Source of the DNA: an uncultured Draconibacterium sp.
GTDB lineage: Bacteria; Bacteroidota; Bacteroidia; Bacteroidales; Prolixibacteraceae
Length of the DNA stretch: 64,000 bases
Direction: 5' to 3'
Assembly (NCBI RefSeq): GCF_963677565.1
Contig: NZ_OY781981.1
Coordinates: 1,674,001 to 1,738,000, forward strand
In this document: positions 50,717-59,110 of the stretch, one piece after another
Position numbering within the stretch: the first letter of the stretch is position 1
Layout: every line of letters begins with the position of its first letter
Translations under genes and position numbers: made by a program
The notes under the pieces: generated by a model
Seen by the model: only the letters and a program-made list of their open reading frames with translations
The model's database searches: none
What the model was told of the DNA's origin: nothing

Positions 50717-52231
50717 CTAATCGCTGTTTGTAACAAGCGCAATTTTTTTGCTATCGGGCGACCAGCTCGGAACATTCATTGATCCCTGTCCACCATAAAT
50801 GTAGGCTAAAATGCGAGGTTCTCCACCTTCGTAAGGAATAAGCCGGATAAGGCAGTGTTTATAAAACGGATGATCGCCAGGATCTACATCTTCGGGAAAC
50901 GAGATAAATACGATCCATTTTTTATCAGGGCTTACATGCGGAAACCAGTCGTTGTATTTGTCGTCGGTCAACTGAATAGGATTTTTGCCATCGGCATCCA
51001 TTCTCCACAATTGCATTTTGCCACTTCTGGCCGAATTGAAAAATATGTATTTGCCATCGGGACTGTATTCCGGTCCATCGTCAAGTGTTTTTTCGTTAGT
51101 TAGCTGTGTTTCTTCTCCGGTAGCGACCTCAACACTGTAAATGTCGTATTGTCCGTTTCGCTCGCCGGTAAAAAGCATGGTTTTTTTATCGGGTGACCAG
51201 CCATGAAAATACGATGCCCCAATTCCGGTTTTTGTAACCCGAACCGGAGTGGAATCGCCTTTGGCAGGCAGGTAGTAAATCGTAGAGCTTCCATTATTGT
51301 CGGCGCTGTGGTGCGAAATGCCCAGCATACTTCCATCGAAAGTTAAAACATGGTCGTTGTTGTTGTTTGTGGCAAAACCGGTATTCAACGGTTTTATTTC
51401 TCCGTTGGCCAGCTTATAGGTGAATAAATGGCCTTTTGAATTGTAAATCAGCTTTTCGTTATCTGGTGTCCAGTTAGGTGCCTGAATAGAGTGTGCCGAA
51501 TGATGTATTGTTTTTCTTAAGCCACTTTCAATATCCAGTATTTCAAGATTGCTCCCAATATAATCCTGGTACGGAATGTAGTCTTCCTTTTCGGGGCGGA
51601 TGATTCGTACATTCCTGTAAACAGCACTTTCCATAACATCTGCATTGTGCGCACATACATAAATCCCAACATAAACTTCGTTGTCGAGCGACAGTTTTTC
51701 GAGTTGAACTACTTTGAAAGGTTCACCAAATTTTGCGGTAGACATTATAAATGTTGAGCCTTTTCGTTCCAATTGGATTACATCCGGTGCCTGGTCTTCC
51801 GATATTACTTCCTCGGTATCTGCGCCTTTCGTTTTACGATATTGCAATGAAGTGAGCCCGTCGCCATGAACGGTTGCATTGGCATGGGGCGAGTTACTGT
51901 CGAGGTTATTCCTAACCATCCAGCCCACTTTTCGGTGCGGATCAACACCGTCGCCTAATAATTTTACTTCGGCACGTAAAATAAAGTCGCCCTGAAGCGT
52001 AGTCCACAAGTAATGAAACTGGTCATCGCCGAACCACATATTAAATCCCGAACCGCCGAGTGTGTAGGTTTGATCCGTTGGATTATATGATGCGAATCCC
52101 TGGTGTTGACAAGCTCCAATATTTGTGTGGTTATCGAAAATACCTAGTTTGTTTTGTGCCGTTGTAAAATTCATATTGATTAGTAATACACAAAGAACAG
52201 TGATTAAACGAATGAAAGCAGTTTTTATCAT
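50717..52231 (-). CDS. Exported TolB-like (PD40) propeller protein with N-terminal jelly-roll domain
   Basis: A signal peptide (LITVLCVLLINMNFTTAQ) precedes two parts. Residues ~25-215 are a concanavalin/DUF1349-like beta-sandwich (DQFHYLWTTLQGDFILRAEV, KVGWMVRNNLD, VYVGIYVCAHNADVME). Residues ~225-504 hold about six PD40 blades, with repeated PDNEKLIYNSKG, PDKKTMLFTGER, PDGKYIFFNSAR, PDKKWIVFISFP and PDSKKIALVT motifs. It is probably periplasmic or cell-surface; the N-terminal domain may bind sugar. No enzyme motif is recognised. It lies upstream of the DUF6090 gene on the same strand. Confidence 0.85.
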   Translation of the reverse strand: MIKTAFIRLITVLCVLLINMNFTTAQNKLGIFDNHTNIGACQHQGFASYNPTDQTYTLGGSGFNMWFGDDQFHYLWTTLQGDFILRAEVKLLGDGVDPHRKVGWMVRNNLDSNSPHANATVHGDGLTSLQYRKTKGADTEEVISEDQAPDVIQLERKGSTFIMSTAKFGEPFKVVQLEKLSLDNEVYVGIYVCAHNADVMESAVYRNVRIIRPEKEDYIPYQDYIGSNLEILDIESGLRKTIHHSAHSIQAPNWTPDNEKLIYNSKGHLFTYKLANGEIKPLNTGFATNNNNDHVLTFDGSMLGISHHSADNNGSSTIYYLPAKGDSTPVRVTKTGIGASYFHGWSPDKKTMLFTGERNGQYDIYSVEVATGEETQLTNEKTLDDGPEYSPDGKYIFFNSARSGKMQLWRMDADGKNPIQLTDDKYNDWFPHVSPDKKWIVFISFPEDVDPGDHPFYKHCLIRLIPYEGGEPRILAYIYGGQGSMNVPSWSPDSKKIALVTNSD

Positions 52232-52341
52232 GACGTTTTAATTTAGTTGGTAAGCGTTGTAAGGATTGTAAAAATAAGGAGTTTTCATTCATTTCTTAGC
52301 ATGTAGAACCTATTCTTGAACACATTCCTCCGAACTAATTC

Positions 52342-52767
52342 TCAACCATAATATTCTTTGAGGGTTGCCGCAACAACTTCATCACGATAAAACTCCAGCG
52401 ATTCATTTCCGAACCGTTCAGCATCCCAATCAAATGTTTCAAGAAATTCGTCTCCGCCTGTCCAAACATAAACTACCGCATTTATATTCCCGGAGTTCAG
52501 TTCTATTTTAACGGGCACAATTTCGTACTCATTTCCTTCGTAAAAAGTAAGTAAATCGATGTCTCTTGAATCGAGGTTCAATAGCACTTTCCCTTTTACA
52601 TTCGAATTTTCTTTCTCAATTACTGCCGGATAATCAGCACCTTTTACCGCAAAGCGTGCAAATCCATTCAATATAGCATTCTCCGTCTGGAGCTTTTTCT
52701 GACATAGACCCTCCGGAATTTCAGGAAAAAGCAACGATCCATAAACAAATACATTGGTCATAAACAA
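52342..52767 (-). CDS. Gamma-glutamylcyclotransferase (AIG2-like) family protein
   Basis: The 141-residue protein starts NVFVYGSLLFPEI, the substrate-binding YGSL motif of the GGCT fold, with FARFAVKGADYPAVI and VKGKVLLNLDSRDIDLLTFYEGNEYEIVPV, whose Glu in FYEGNEY is the catalytic position. Members release 5-oxoproline from gamma-glutamyl amines or peptides; the exact substrate is unknown. The start may be the first or third codon. It is monocistronic. Confidence 0.85.
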   Translation of the reverse strand: MFMTNVFVYGSLLFPEIPEGLCQKKLQTENAILNGFARFAVKGADYPAVIEKENSNVKGKVLLNLDSRDIDLLTFYEGNEYEIVPVKIELNSGNINAVVYVWTGGDEFLETFDWDAERFGNESLEFYRDEVVAATLKEYYG

Positions 52768-52950
52768 TTGGTGTTAAACGAAATACTCGAAAATTCCAGG
52801 CATCGTCTTTGGAAACCTCAAGTATTTCGGTATATTTGCTCCGCTTAAAATAATGCGTTAAAATAATTCTGGAAAGTTTACAGGCATTTTGCTTTTGAAA
52901 ATTTTATATTAATTTGTTTTAATACATTAATAAACAGGCATATTAGAGGA

Positions 52951-53352
52951 ATGAAAATAAAAATAAATAGCACAAGAAAACTGATTATCAGAATAGCTGT
53001 TTTTATGACAGTTATTACTGCGGCATTTGTTCTTGATGTTTATTTTGGAAATAATCCAGAGGAGCTGGAGAAGATTCAGGCTGAATCTCAGGAGCAGAAT
53101 AATGAACAGGGAACAGTATACCTGATTACCCAAACAGCTCAGAATACTACAAAAACCTTCGAAGACAGGGTTTATTCAAAACATTTGAGGGTTCAGTTGC
53201 ACGACAAATTCCTAAGAAATTATCATTCAATTCGGAATTACCAGGTATTTAAAGCAGAGCTTGTAAAACAAACCACTCCGCTCATTTCATCTTATCACTA
53301 CCTGGTTTTTCAAAACCATGTTTTCTCCCCCGACGAAGACTCCATAGGTTGA
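52951..53352 (+). CDS. Small membrane-anchored protein of unknown function
   Basis: This 133-residue protein has a basic start, one hydrophobic helix (LIIRIAVFMTVITAAFVLDVYF, ~residues 11-32) and a soluble remainder of ~100 residues rich in Gln, His and Lys (LEKIQAESQEQNNEQG, KHLRVQLHDKFLRNYHSI). No family is recognised. Translation is supported by a continuous ORF with good codon use and a start following an AGAGG-like purine stretch. It lies upstream of secDF on the same strand, with ~105 bp between them. A hairpin-like GTTCTT/AAGAAC repeat (53358-53382) follows it. Confidence 0.55.
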   Translation: MKIKINSTRKLIIRIAVFMTVITAAFVLDVYFGNNPEELEKIQAESQEQNNEQGTVYLITQTAQNTTKTFEDRVYSKHLRVQLHDKFLRNYHSIRNYQVFKAELVKQTTPLISSYHYLVFQNHVFSPDEDSIG

Positions 53353-53457
53353 AATCAGTTCTTTTTTCGTTAAAAGAAGAACAGGCATGTTATGTCTGAA
53401 AATGTTCGAATTCAATCAATTACAAGAAATTATATTAAACATTTAAATTAAATTCAA

Positions 53458-56454
53458 ATGCAAAACAAAGGTGCAATTTTAACATTTGCAATTCTGTTGG
53501 CGGCGGTATGTATGTACCAGCTTTCGTTTACCTGGGTATCGAACCAGGTGAAAAAAGACGCAGTGGAATATGCACAAGGTGATGACTTGAAAGAGTTTCA
53601 ATACCTTGATTCAATGAAAAGTGAAGTGGTTTACAACTTCCTTGGATTGAAAAAATTTACGTACAAAGATGTTCAGGAACTGGAAATAAACCTGGGACTT
53701 GACCTGAAAGGTGGTATGAACGTAACACTTCAGGTGGAAGTGCAAGACATTATTCGTGCGATGTCGAACTACAGCGACGATGAAACATTTAATGCTGCTT
53801 TGGCACTGGCACAGAAAAATCAGCAAAACAGTACAAAAGACTTTGTGGTACTGTTTGGTGAAGCTTTCGAGGAGATTGATCCTAATGCACGTTTGGCTTC
53901 TATTTTCAATACATTAGAACTGCGTGATCAGGTGAATTTTAATACAACCAATGACGAAGTATTGAAAATTATTGATGAGCAAACATCAGCAGCTATTGAT
54001 AATGCATTTAACATTATCCGTACTCGTATCGACCGTTTTGGTGTAGCACAGCCTAATATTCAAGACCTGCAAACAAAAGGTAGAATTTTGGTTGAACTGC
54101 CTGGTGTAAAAGATCAGAACCGTGTACGTAACCTGTTGCAGGGAACTGCGAACCTGGAGTTCTGGGAAACCTACGAAAACCAGGAAGTTTATCAGTACAT
54201 GTTGCAAGCCAACGAAAGAATTAAAGAAATGCAGGAGCTTAAATCTGGTGCAAATGTTGAAGAAGCAGAAAGCGATTCAACAGAAACAGCAGATGTAGAA
54301 GTTTCAGAAGAAAATTCATTGCTTTCAGAATTGGAAGCCGGAGCAGCTGATGATACAACAGCATCGGTAGATAATCTGGCTGCTTTTAAAGAGCAATTCC
54401 CTCTGTTTGCTATTTTAAATCCAAGTACTGATCAAACCGGTCAGCTTTATCCTGGCCCGGTTGTAGGTATGGCAAATGCAAAAGATACCTCACAGATAAA
54501 TACTTACCTGCAAAATCCGCAAATCAAAAGTTTGTTTCCACGCGATATGAAATTTGCCTGGACAGCAAAATCAGTTGACGAGGCAGGTACTTTTTACCGC
54601 TTGATTGCTTTAAAAGTTACTACCCGCGACGGAAAAGCGCCGCTTGATGGTGGTGTTATTACAGATGCACGTCAGGATTACGACCAGTTTGGTACAAATC
54701 CGGAAGTAGCTATGCAGATGAATGCTGAAGGAGCAAAAGTGTGGCAACGTATGACCAAAGAAAACGTTGGTAAATCTATTGCCATTGTTTTGGATGATTA
54801 TGTACGTTCGTTCCCAACGGTTAATGGTGAGATTCCTGGCGGACGTTCAAGCATTACCGGTTTGGAAAGTATTGAAGAGGCGCAAGACCTTGCAAACGTG
54901 CTGAAGTCGGGTAAAATGCCGGCTCCTGCACGTATTATCCAGGAAGATATTGTTGGTCCTTCACTGGGTCAGAAAGCGATTAACAGCGGTTTGATTTCGT
55001 TCGTAATTGCTTTTGCGCTTGTACTGGTTTATATGTTGTTCTTCTACAGTAAAAATGCAGGTTTAGCTGCAAACATTGCTTTGATTGCCAACATGTTCTT
55101 TATTTTCGGTATCCTTGCTTCAATGGGTGCGGTACTTACACTGCCAGGTATTGCAGGTATTGTACTTACTATCGGTATGTCGGTTGATGCCAACGTACTT
55201 ATCTACGAACGTGTTCAGGAAGAAATGCGCGCCGGTAAAGGTGTTAAGTTAGCCATTACTGATGGTTACAAGAATGCTTATTCAGCAATTATCGATGGCC
55301 AGGTAACAACCTTGCTAACAGGTATTGTTTTAGCCTTGTTTGGTTCTGGTCCTATCAAAGGTTTCGCAACAACCTTGATCATTGGTATTCTAACTTCGTT
55401 ATTCTCTGCAATTTTCTTAACCCGTTTAATTTTCGAATGGCAACTGAAAAAAGGTGGTCGTATCCTGTTTACTTCTTCAGCAACAGAAAACTGGTTGCGA
55501 AAAACCAAAATTAAATTCCTTGAGAAAAGAAAGATGTTCTATGTGATTTCGGGTGTATTTATTCTGATTTCAATTGGTTCATTCTTTGTTCGCGGTTTAA
55601 ATTACGGTATCGATTTCAAAGGTGGACGTTCGTACATTGTAAGCTTTGAAAAAGAGGTTGAAGTTGGTGAAGTTCGTGCAGCACTTGCTGATGTATTTGA
55701 TGCAGCACCGGAAGTAAAAACTTCGGGTGATGATATTAAAATTACTACCGATTATAAAATTGATGATAACAGCGAAAATATCGACAACGAAGTTGAAGCT
55801 TTATTAATGCAAGGTTTGCAGGATGCAGATCTAATTGATAAATCAGTAACGCTTGAGCAATTTACTCAGGAATATCAGCAAAGTTCACAAAAAGTTGGTC
55901 CTACCATTTCTGATGATATTCGCAAAGATGCAGCTATTGCAATCGGTTTCTCGCTTATCATTATCTTCCTTTATATCCTTGTTCGTTTCCGCGACTGGCA
56001 ATATGGCTTGGGAGCCGTTGCTGCATTGGCACACGACTCGTTAATCGTATTAGGTATCTTCTCATTATTATCAGGAGTACTGCCATTCTCGTTGGAAATC
56101 GACCAGGCATTTATTGCGGCAATCTTAACGGTGCTGGGTTACTCCATTAACGATACCGTGGTTGTATTCGACCGTATCAGGGAATACCTGGGCTTGCACC
56201 CAAAACGCGACCGTGTAGAAAATGTTGACTCCGCATTGAACAGTACATTGCGTCGTACTTTCAGTACATCATTGTCAACTTTCGTAGTATTACTTGCTAT
56301 TTTCTTATTCGGTGGAGCTACCATTCGCGGCTTTACGTTTGCCTTATTGGTAGGTGTACTTGTTGGTACCTATTCTTCGCTTTTCATTGCAACACCAATT
56401 GCACACGACACGCGTAGCCGTGTTGCCAAAGTAGTTGCAAAACGTAAGAAATAG
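53458..56454 (+). CDS. secDF: Protein translocase subunit SecDF (fusion)
   Basis: The 998-residue fusion of SecD and SecF drives late steps of protein export using the proton-motive force. An N-terminal helix precedes the P1 domain with LGLDLKGGMNVTLQV (~80-94) and TRIDRFGVAQPNIQ. An acidic insert (~275-305) follows, then SecD's six helices from SLGQKAINSGLISFVIAF with the motif GMSVDANVLIYERV. The SecF part begins near RKMFYVISGVFILISIGSFF, has NYGIDFKGGRSYIVSF and the matching motif SINDTVVVFDRIREY. Fusion and size are normal for Bacteroidota. yajC is not next to it. Confidence 0.96.
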   Translation: MQNKGAILTFAILLAAVCMYQLSFTWVSNQVKKDAVEYAQGDDLKEFQYLDSMKSEVVYNFLGLKKFTYKDVQELEINLGLDLKGGMNVTLQVEVQDIIRAMSNYSDDETFNAALALAQKNQQNSTKDFVVLFGEAFEEIDPNARLASIFNTLELRDQVNFNTTNDEVLKIIDEQTSAAIDNAFNIIRTRIDRFGVAQPNIQDLQTKGRILVELPGVKDQNRVRNLLQGTANLEFWETYENQEVYQYMLQANERIKEMQELKSGANVEEAESDSTETADVEVSEENSLLSELEAGAADDTTASVDNLAAFKEQFPLFAILNPSTDQTGQLYPGPVVGMANAKDTSQINTYLQNPQIKSLFPRDMKFAWTAKSVDEAGTFYRLIALKVTTRDGKAPLDGGVITDARQDYDQFGTNPEVAMQMNAEGAKVWQRMTKENVGKSIAIVLDDYVRSFPTVNGEIPGGRSSITGLESIEEAQDLANVLKSGKMPAPARIIQEDIVGPSLGQKAINSGLISFVIAFALVLVYMLFFYSKNAGLAANIALIANMFFIFGILASMGAVLTLPGIAGIVLTIGMSVDANVLIYERVQEEMRAGKGVKLAITDGYKNAYSAIIDGQVTTLLTGIVLALFGSGPIKGFATTLIIGILTSLFSAIFLTRLIFEWQLKKGGRILFTSSATENWLRKTKIKFLEKRKMFYVISGVFILISIGSFFVRGLNYGIDFKGGRSYIVSFEKEVEVGEVRAALADVFDAAPEVKTSGDDIKITTDYKIDDNSENIDNEVEALLMQGLQDADLIDKSVTLEQFTQEYQQSSQKVGPTISDDIRKDAAIAIGFSLIIIFLYILVRFRDWQYGLGAVAALAHDSLIVLGIFSLLSGVLPFSLEIDQAFIAAILTVLGYSINDTVVVFDRIREYLGLHPKRDRVENVDSALNSTLRRTFSTSLSTFVVLLAIFLFGGATIRGFTFALLVGVLVGTYSSLFIATPIAHDTRSRVAKVVAKRKK

Positions 56455-56500
56455 ATTGAAGAAAGAAGTTGGAAGTCGGGAGACGGAAGACTAACGATAT

Positions 56501-56544
56501 AAAAAAGGATGTCATCGCTTAACTGGGATGACATCCTTTTTTTT
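56501..56544 (+). terminator. Terminator after secDF
   Basis: AAAAAAGGATGTCATC (56501-56516) pairs with GATGACATCCTTTTTT (56527-56542) over 16 positions; the T run continues to 56544. Perfect stem. Confidence 0.9.
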
Positions 56545-56567
56545 GAGAGTCTGACCGAAATGAAAAT

Positions 56568-56875
56568 ACTTGAGATACCGCGCGAAATCAATCTGGATTT
56601 TCGATTTTCATTTCGCCACCGGGTTAAACGAAAAAAAACTTTCAAAATTCATTTCGCGCTGCCGCGAAGTGTAAAAAAGTTTTCCAAACACATTTCCCCG
56701 CCGTGCAAAATCAATCTGGATTATCAATTTACATTTCCCCACAGCGTTTAACGAAAAAAAACTTTCAGTTTTCATTTTCCGCCGGCGCAAACATTAAAAA
56801 AATTTTCCGGATGTAATTTCCCGCTGCGTGAAATGAAAATTAAAACATCAACTTTAATTTCCGTTGGTGATTTGA
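56568..56875. repeat. 41-bp tandem repeat array with 123-bp higher-order period
   Basis: Seven full 41-bp units can be laid end to end without gaps: 56568, 56609, 56650, 56691, 56732, 56773 and 56814 as starts, with a partial unit from 56855. Most begin CATTTCCCC or CATTTCGC, then GCNGCG, and have an A-rich middle. Every third unit is more alike: 56609 and 56732 differ at about 7 of 41 positions, and 56568 and 56691 share AAATCAATCTGGATT. So there is a 3 x 41 = 123-bp higher-order repeat. No coding call is made, although 123 is divisible by three and leaves ORFs open on both strands. The stretch 56455-57018 has no other gene. Confidence 0.85.
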
Positions 56876-56990
56876 GTTTAGCACTTAAGTTTTTTGTACA
56901 AATGGCAAGGGGTAATTCGTCTTTCAATTTTATGTATTCAAGTTTCAAAAACTATCTTCCGTCTTCGGTCTTCTGACTTCCAACTTTTTA

Positions 56991-56998
56991 TATATTTG
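56991..56998 (+). promoter_or_regulatory. -7 promoter element for tatA
   Basis: TATATTTG fits TAnnTTTG, 20 nt before the tatA ATG, just right of the inverted repeat. Confidence 0.55.
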
Positions 56999-57018
56999 TG
57001 ATCTAAATCAATTTGACG

Positions 57019-57285
57019 ATGCAGTATTTATTATTTATAAGTGGTGGCGAGATAGTTTTGGTGATGCTGTTGGCATTGTTGTTCTTCGGATCGAAAGCGA
57101 TTCCTGATATTGCCAAAACACTGGGGAAAGGAATGCGAGAGTTTAAAAAGGCCACAAATGAAATAAAACGTGAACTCGACAACCATACTTCTGATATTCA
57201 AAAAGATATTAACGAAGTTTCTTCGACGGTAAAAAAGGAAACTACCGATATTCAAAAAGGTATTACTGATAAGATGAAGGATTAA
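57019..57285 (+). CDS. tatA: Twin-arginine translocase TatA/TatE subunit
   Basis: The 88-residue protein (ATG 57019; a TTG lies 6 nt upstream in frame) begins with a membrane helix (GGEIVLVMLLALLFFGSKAIPDIA) followed by the amphipathic helix TLGKGMREFKKATNEIKREL. FGSKAIPDIAK carries the hinge Gly and the following basic residues of TatA. The C-terminal ~35 residues are polar and repeat DIQK. It forms the transport pore for folded proteins with TatC, which is not in the window. Confidence 0.9.
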   Translation: MQYLLFISGGEIVLVMLLALLFFGSKAIPDIAKTLGKGMREFKKATNEIKRELDNHTSDIQKDINEVSSTVKKETTDIQKGITDKMKD

Positions 57286-57303
57286 ACACAAAAATCATTG
57301 TAA

Positions 57304-58332
57304 ATGATTATACTTTCCATATTGGCTTTGCTGGCATGCTTTATTTTGCTTGCCCGTGTTGTCGATTTGTTTTTCATATCTTCTCTTGATAAAATCTCGA
57401 AAGATCTCCGATTATCGAGTGATGCAGCCGGAGCAACGCTGATGGCGGTGGGATCTAGTGCCCCCGAATTATTTGTTGCTTTATTTGCCGTAATAAAACC
57501 TGGAGAACACCAGGTAATTGGAATTGGCAGTATTGTGGGAAGCGCCATCTTTAACTTGTTGGTAATTGTTGGAGCATCTGCTTTGGTGCGAAAAGCTACT
57601 CTTACAAAAATTCCTGTTATTCGCGATCTTGTTTTTTATTCTCTTTCAGTGGCTTTGCTGGTGTTTTTTATCTGGGATGGCAAACTGGAAATTTGGGAAA
57701 CAGCCGTATTTCTGGCCGTTTATGTGCTGTATGTAATTGCGGTGGTGTACTGGAGAAAGTGGTTTAAATACGAAGATAAACAAAGTGATGTGGAGGAAGA
57801 AACCGATTGTAATCCGAAAGGAATTCTGGCGCCGTTCGATCATGTGCTGTGTTTTATTTTTCCGAAACCAAAACGCTACTACCTGGTATTTTTTGTATCC
57901 ATCGTTTTAATTGCTGCATTAAGCTGGGCGCTGGTAGAGTTGGCTGTTGTAATTTCACATGAATTAAATATTCCCGAAGCCATAATTGCGCTAACCGTTT
58001 TGGCAATCGGAACCTCAATTCCCGACCTGTTTTCGTCGCTTATTGTAGCACGTCAGGGACGTGGCGATATGGCCGTTAGCAATGCTATAGGATCCAATAT
58101 TTTCGATATTCTGGTAGGATTGGGATTGCCGTTTATAATGGTGATGCTGATATCAGGAGGAACGATTGAAGCGGGTGGCGATTTACTCAGTTCATCGCTA
58201 ATATTGTCCGGTTCAGTATTGTTGCTGATTGTACTGTTACTTGCTCAACGTTGGAGAGTGGGCAAATTAACCGGAATAGCACTGTTGCTGGCATACATTT
58301 TTTATGTGGGTTATGAAATACTAACACTGTAA
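57304..58332 (+). CDS. Ca2+/Na+ exchanger of the CaCA superfamily, NCKX-like
   Basis: The 342-residue protein has about ten helices in two inverted halves. Alpha-1 is SDAAGATLMAVGSSAPELFVALF; alpha-2 is ALTVLAIGTSIPDLFSSLIVARQGRGDMAVSNAIGSNIFDILVGL. The acidic residue in alpha-2 is Asp (GTSIPD) rather than the Glu usual in bacterial YrbG/NCX proteins; Asp here is typical of K+-dependent eukaryotic NCKX exchangers, where it contributes to K+ binding. An acidic cytoplasmic loop (DVEEETDCNP) joins the halves. It is likely in the cytoplasmic membrane, exporting Ca2+. It follows tatA by 19 bp. Confidence 0.85.
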   Translation: MIILSILALLACFILLARVVDLFFISSLDKISKDLRLSSDAAGATLMAVGSSAPELFVALFAVIKPGEHQVIGIGSIVGSAIFNLLVIVGASALVRKATLTKIPVIRDLVFYSLSVALLVFFIWDGKLEIWETAVFLAVYVLYVIAVVYWRKWFKYEDKQSDVEEETDCNPKGILAPFDHVLCFIFPKPKRYYLVFFVSIVLIAALSWALVELAVVISHELNIPEAIIALTVLAIGTSIPDLFSSLIVARQGRGDMAVSNAIGSNIFDILVGLGLPFIMVMLISGGTIEAGGDLLSSSLILSGSVLLLIVLLLAQRWRVGKLTGIALLLAYIFYVGYEILTL

Positions 58333-58365
58333 AATTTGTGTTTATTATATTAAATAATTGCGTTT

Positions 58366-59016
58366 TTGATAAGAGCTGAAAACATAACAAAATCGTTCGG
58401 AGCACTTGAGGTGTTAAAGGGAATTGATCTGGATATTCCGAAAGGGAAATTGTACTCGATAGTTGGAGCCAGTGGCGCGGGGAAGACAACTTTGCTGCAA
58501 ATTTTGGGTACTTTGAGTAAACCCGATAGCGGAGAGCTTTACTTTAACGACACAAAAATCTCAGGTCTCAACGATAAAAAGCTGGCCGATTTCCGTAATC
58601 GTGAAATTGGATTTGTGTTTCAGTTTCATCATTTGTTGCCCGAGTTTACTGCGCTTGAGAATGTTTGTATTCCGGCGTTTATTGCCAAAACCCCAAAAGC
58701 AAAAGCAGAAACACGTGCAAAGGAATTAATTGATTATTTGGGACTGGCCGACCGCATGAGCCATAAACCATCCGAATTATCAGGTGGCGAAAAACAGCGT
58801 GTGGCAATGGCACGTGCACTGATAAACAGCCCGTCGGTGGTGATGGCCGATGAACCTTCGGGAAATCTCGACTCTGCCAATCGCGACGAATTGCACGATT
58901 TGCTTTTCAAACTACGCGATGATTTAGGGCAGACTTTTATTATTGTTACTCACGACGATCATTTCGCCGAACAGTCTGACCGCATTATTCATATTAAAGA
59001 CGGAATCATCGAGTGA
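58366..59016 (+). CDS. lolD: LolD-like ABC transporter ATP-binding protein
   Basis: The 216-residue ATPase has Walker A VGASGAGKTTLLQ, VFQFHHLLPEFTALENV, signature LSGGEKQRVAMARAL, Walker B VVMADEPSGNLD and IIVTHDDHF. FQFHHLLPEF is typical of LolD, the energising subunit of lipoprotein release from the inner membrane; lolC/E is not next to it. No in-frame ATG exists at the N-terminus: the start is probably TTG 58366, giving MIRAENITKSFG, an unusual start codon for this window. An ATT at 58357 is the only other in-frame option after an upstream stop. Confidence 0.85.
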   Translation: MIRAENITKSFGALEVLKGIDLDIPKGKLYSIVGASGAGKTTLLQILGTLSKPDSGELYFNDTKISGLNDKKLADFRNREIGFVFQFHHLLPEFTALENVCIPAFIAKTPKAKAETRAKELIDYLGLADRMSHKPSELSGGEKQRVAMARALINSPSVVMADEPSGNLDSANRDELHDLLFKLRDDLGQTFIIVTHDDHFAEQSDRIIHIKDGIIE

Positions 59017-59042
59017 AGAAAGTGGCCAGTAATCAGTCGCAA

Positions 59043-59084
59043 CATCCAGCATCCAGCATCCAGCATCCAGTATCCAGCATCCAG
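59043..59084. repeat. Six tandem copies of a 7-bp repeat (CATCCAG)
   Basis: CATCCAG is repeated six times in a row, the fifth copy reading TATCCAG, between lolD and the TIGR02757 gene. The perfect copies suggest recent slippage, so copy number may vary between strains. Confidence 0.9.
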
Positions 59085-59110
59085 AACCATTCTTCACTAA
59101 AAATTGAACA

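Larger units (their letters stand above)
56466..56986. repeat. Long inverted repeats flanking the 41-bp array
   Basis: AAGTTGGAAGTC (56466-56477) on the left has an exact inverted copy GACTTCCAACTT (56975-56986) on the right. The similarity continues inward as a purine-rich, GACGGAAGA-containing stretch on the left and its complement on the right. The pair encloses the secDF terminator and the tandem array. Similar GAAGTCGGAAGAC sequences are known as dispersed intergenic repeats in some Bacteroidota; the whole could be a composite repeat unit. Confidence 0.65.

Noticed and set aside
56509..56751. ORFs within the 41-bp array on both strands
   Set aside because: They are open because the higher-order period (123 bp) is a multiple of three. 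They start within the secDF terminator, and the predicted peptides are low complexity and without family.
56568..56875. CRISPR array
   Set aside because: Units are contiguous and all diverge; there is no conserved repeat alternating with unique spacers and no cas genes in the window.
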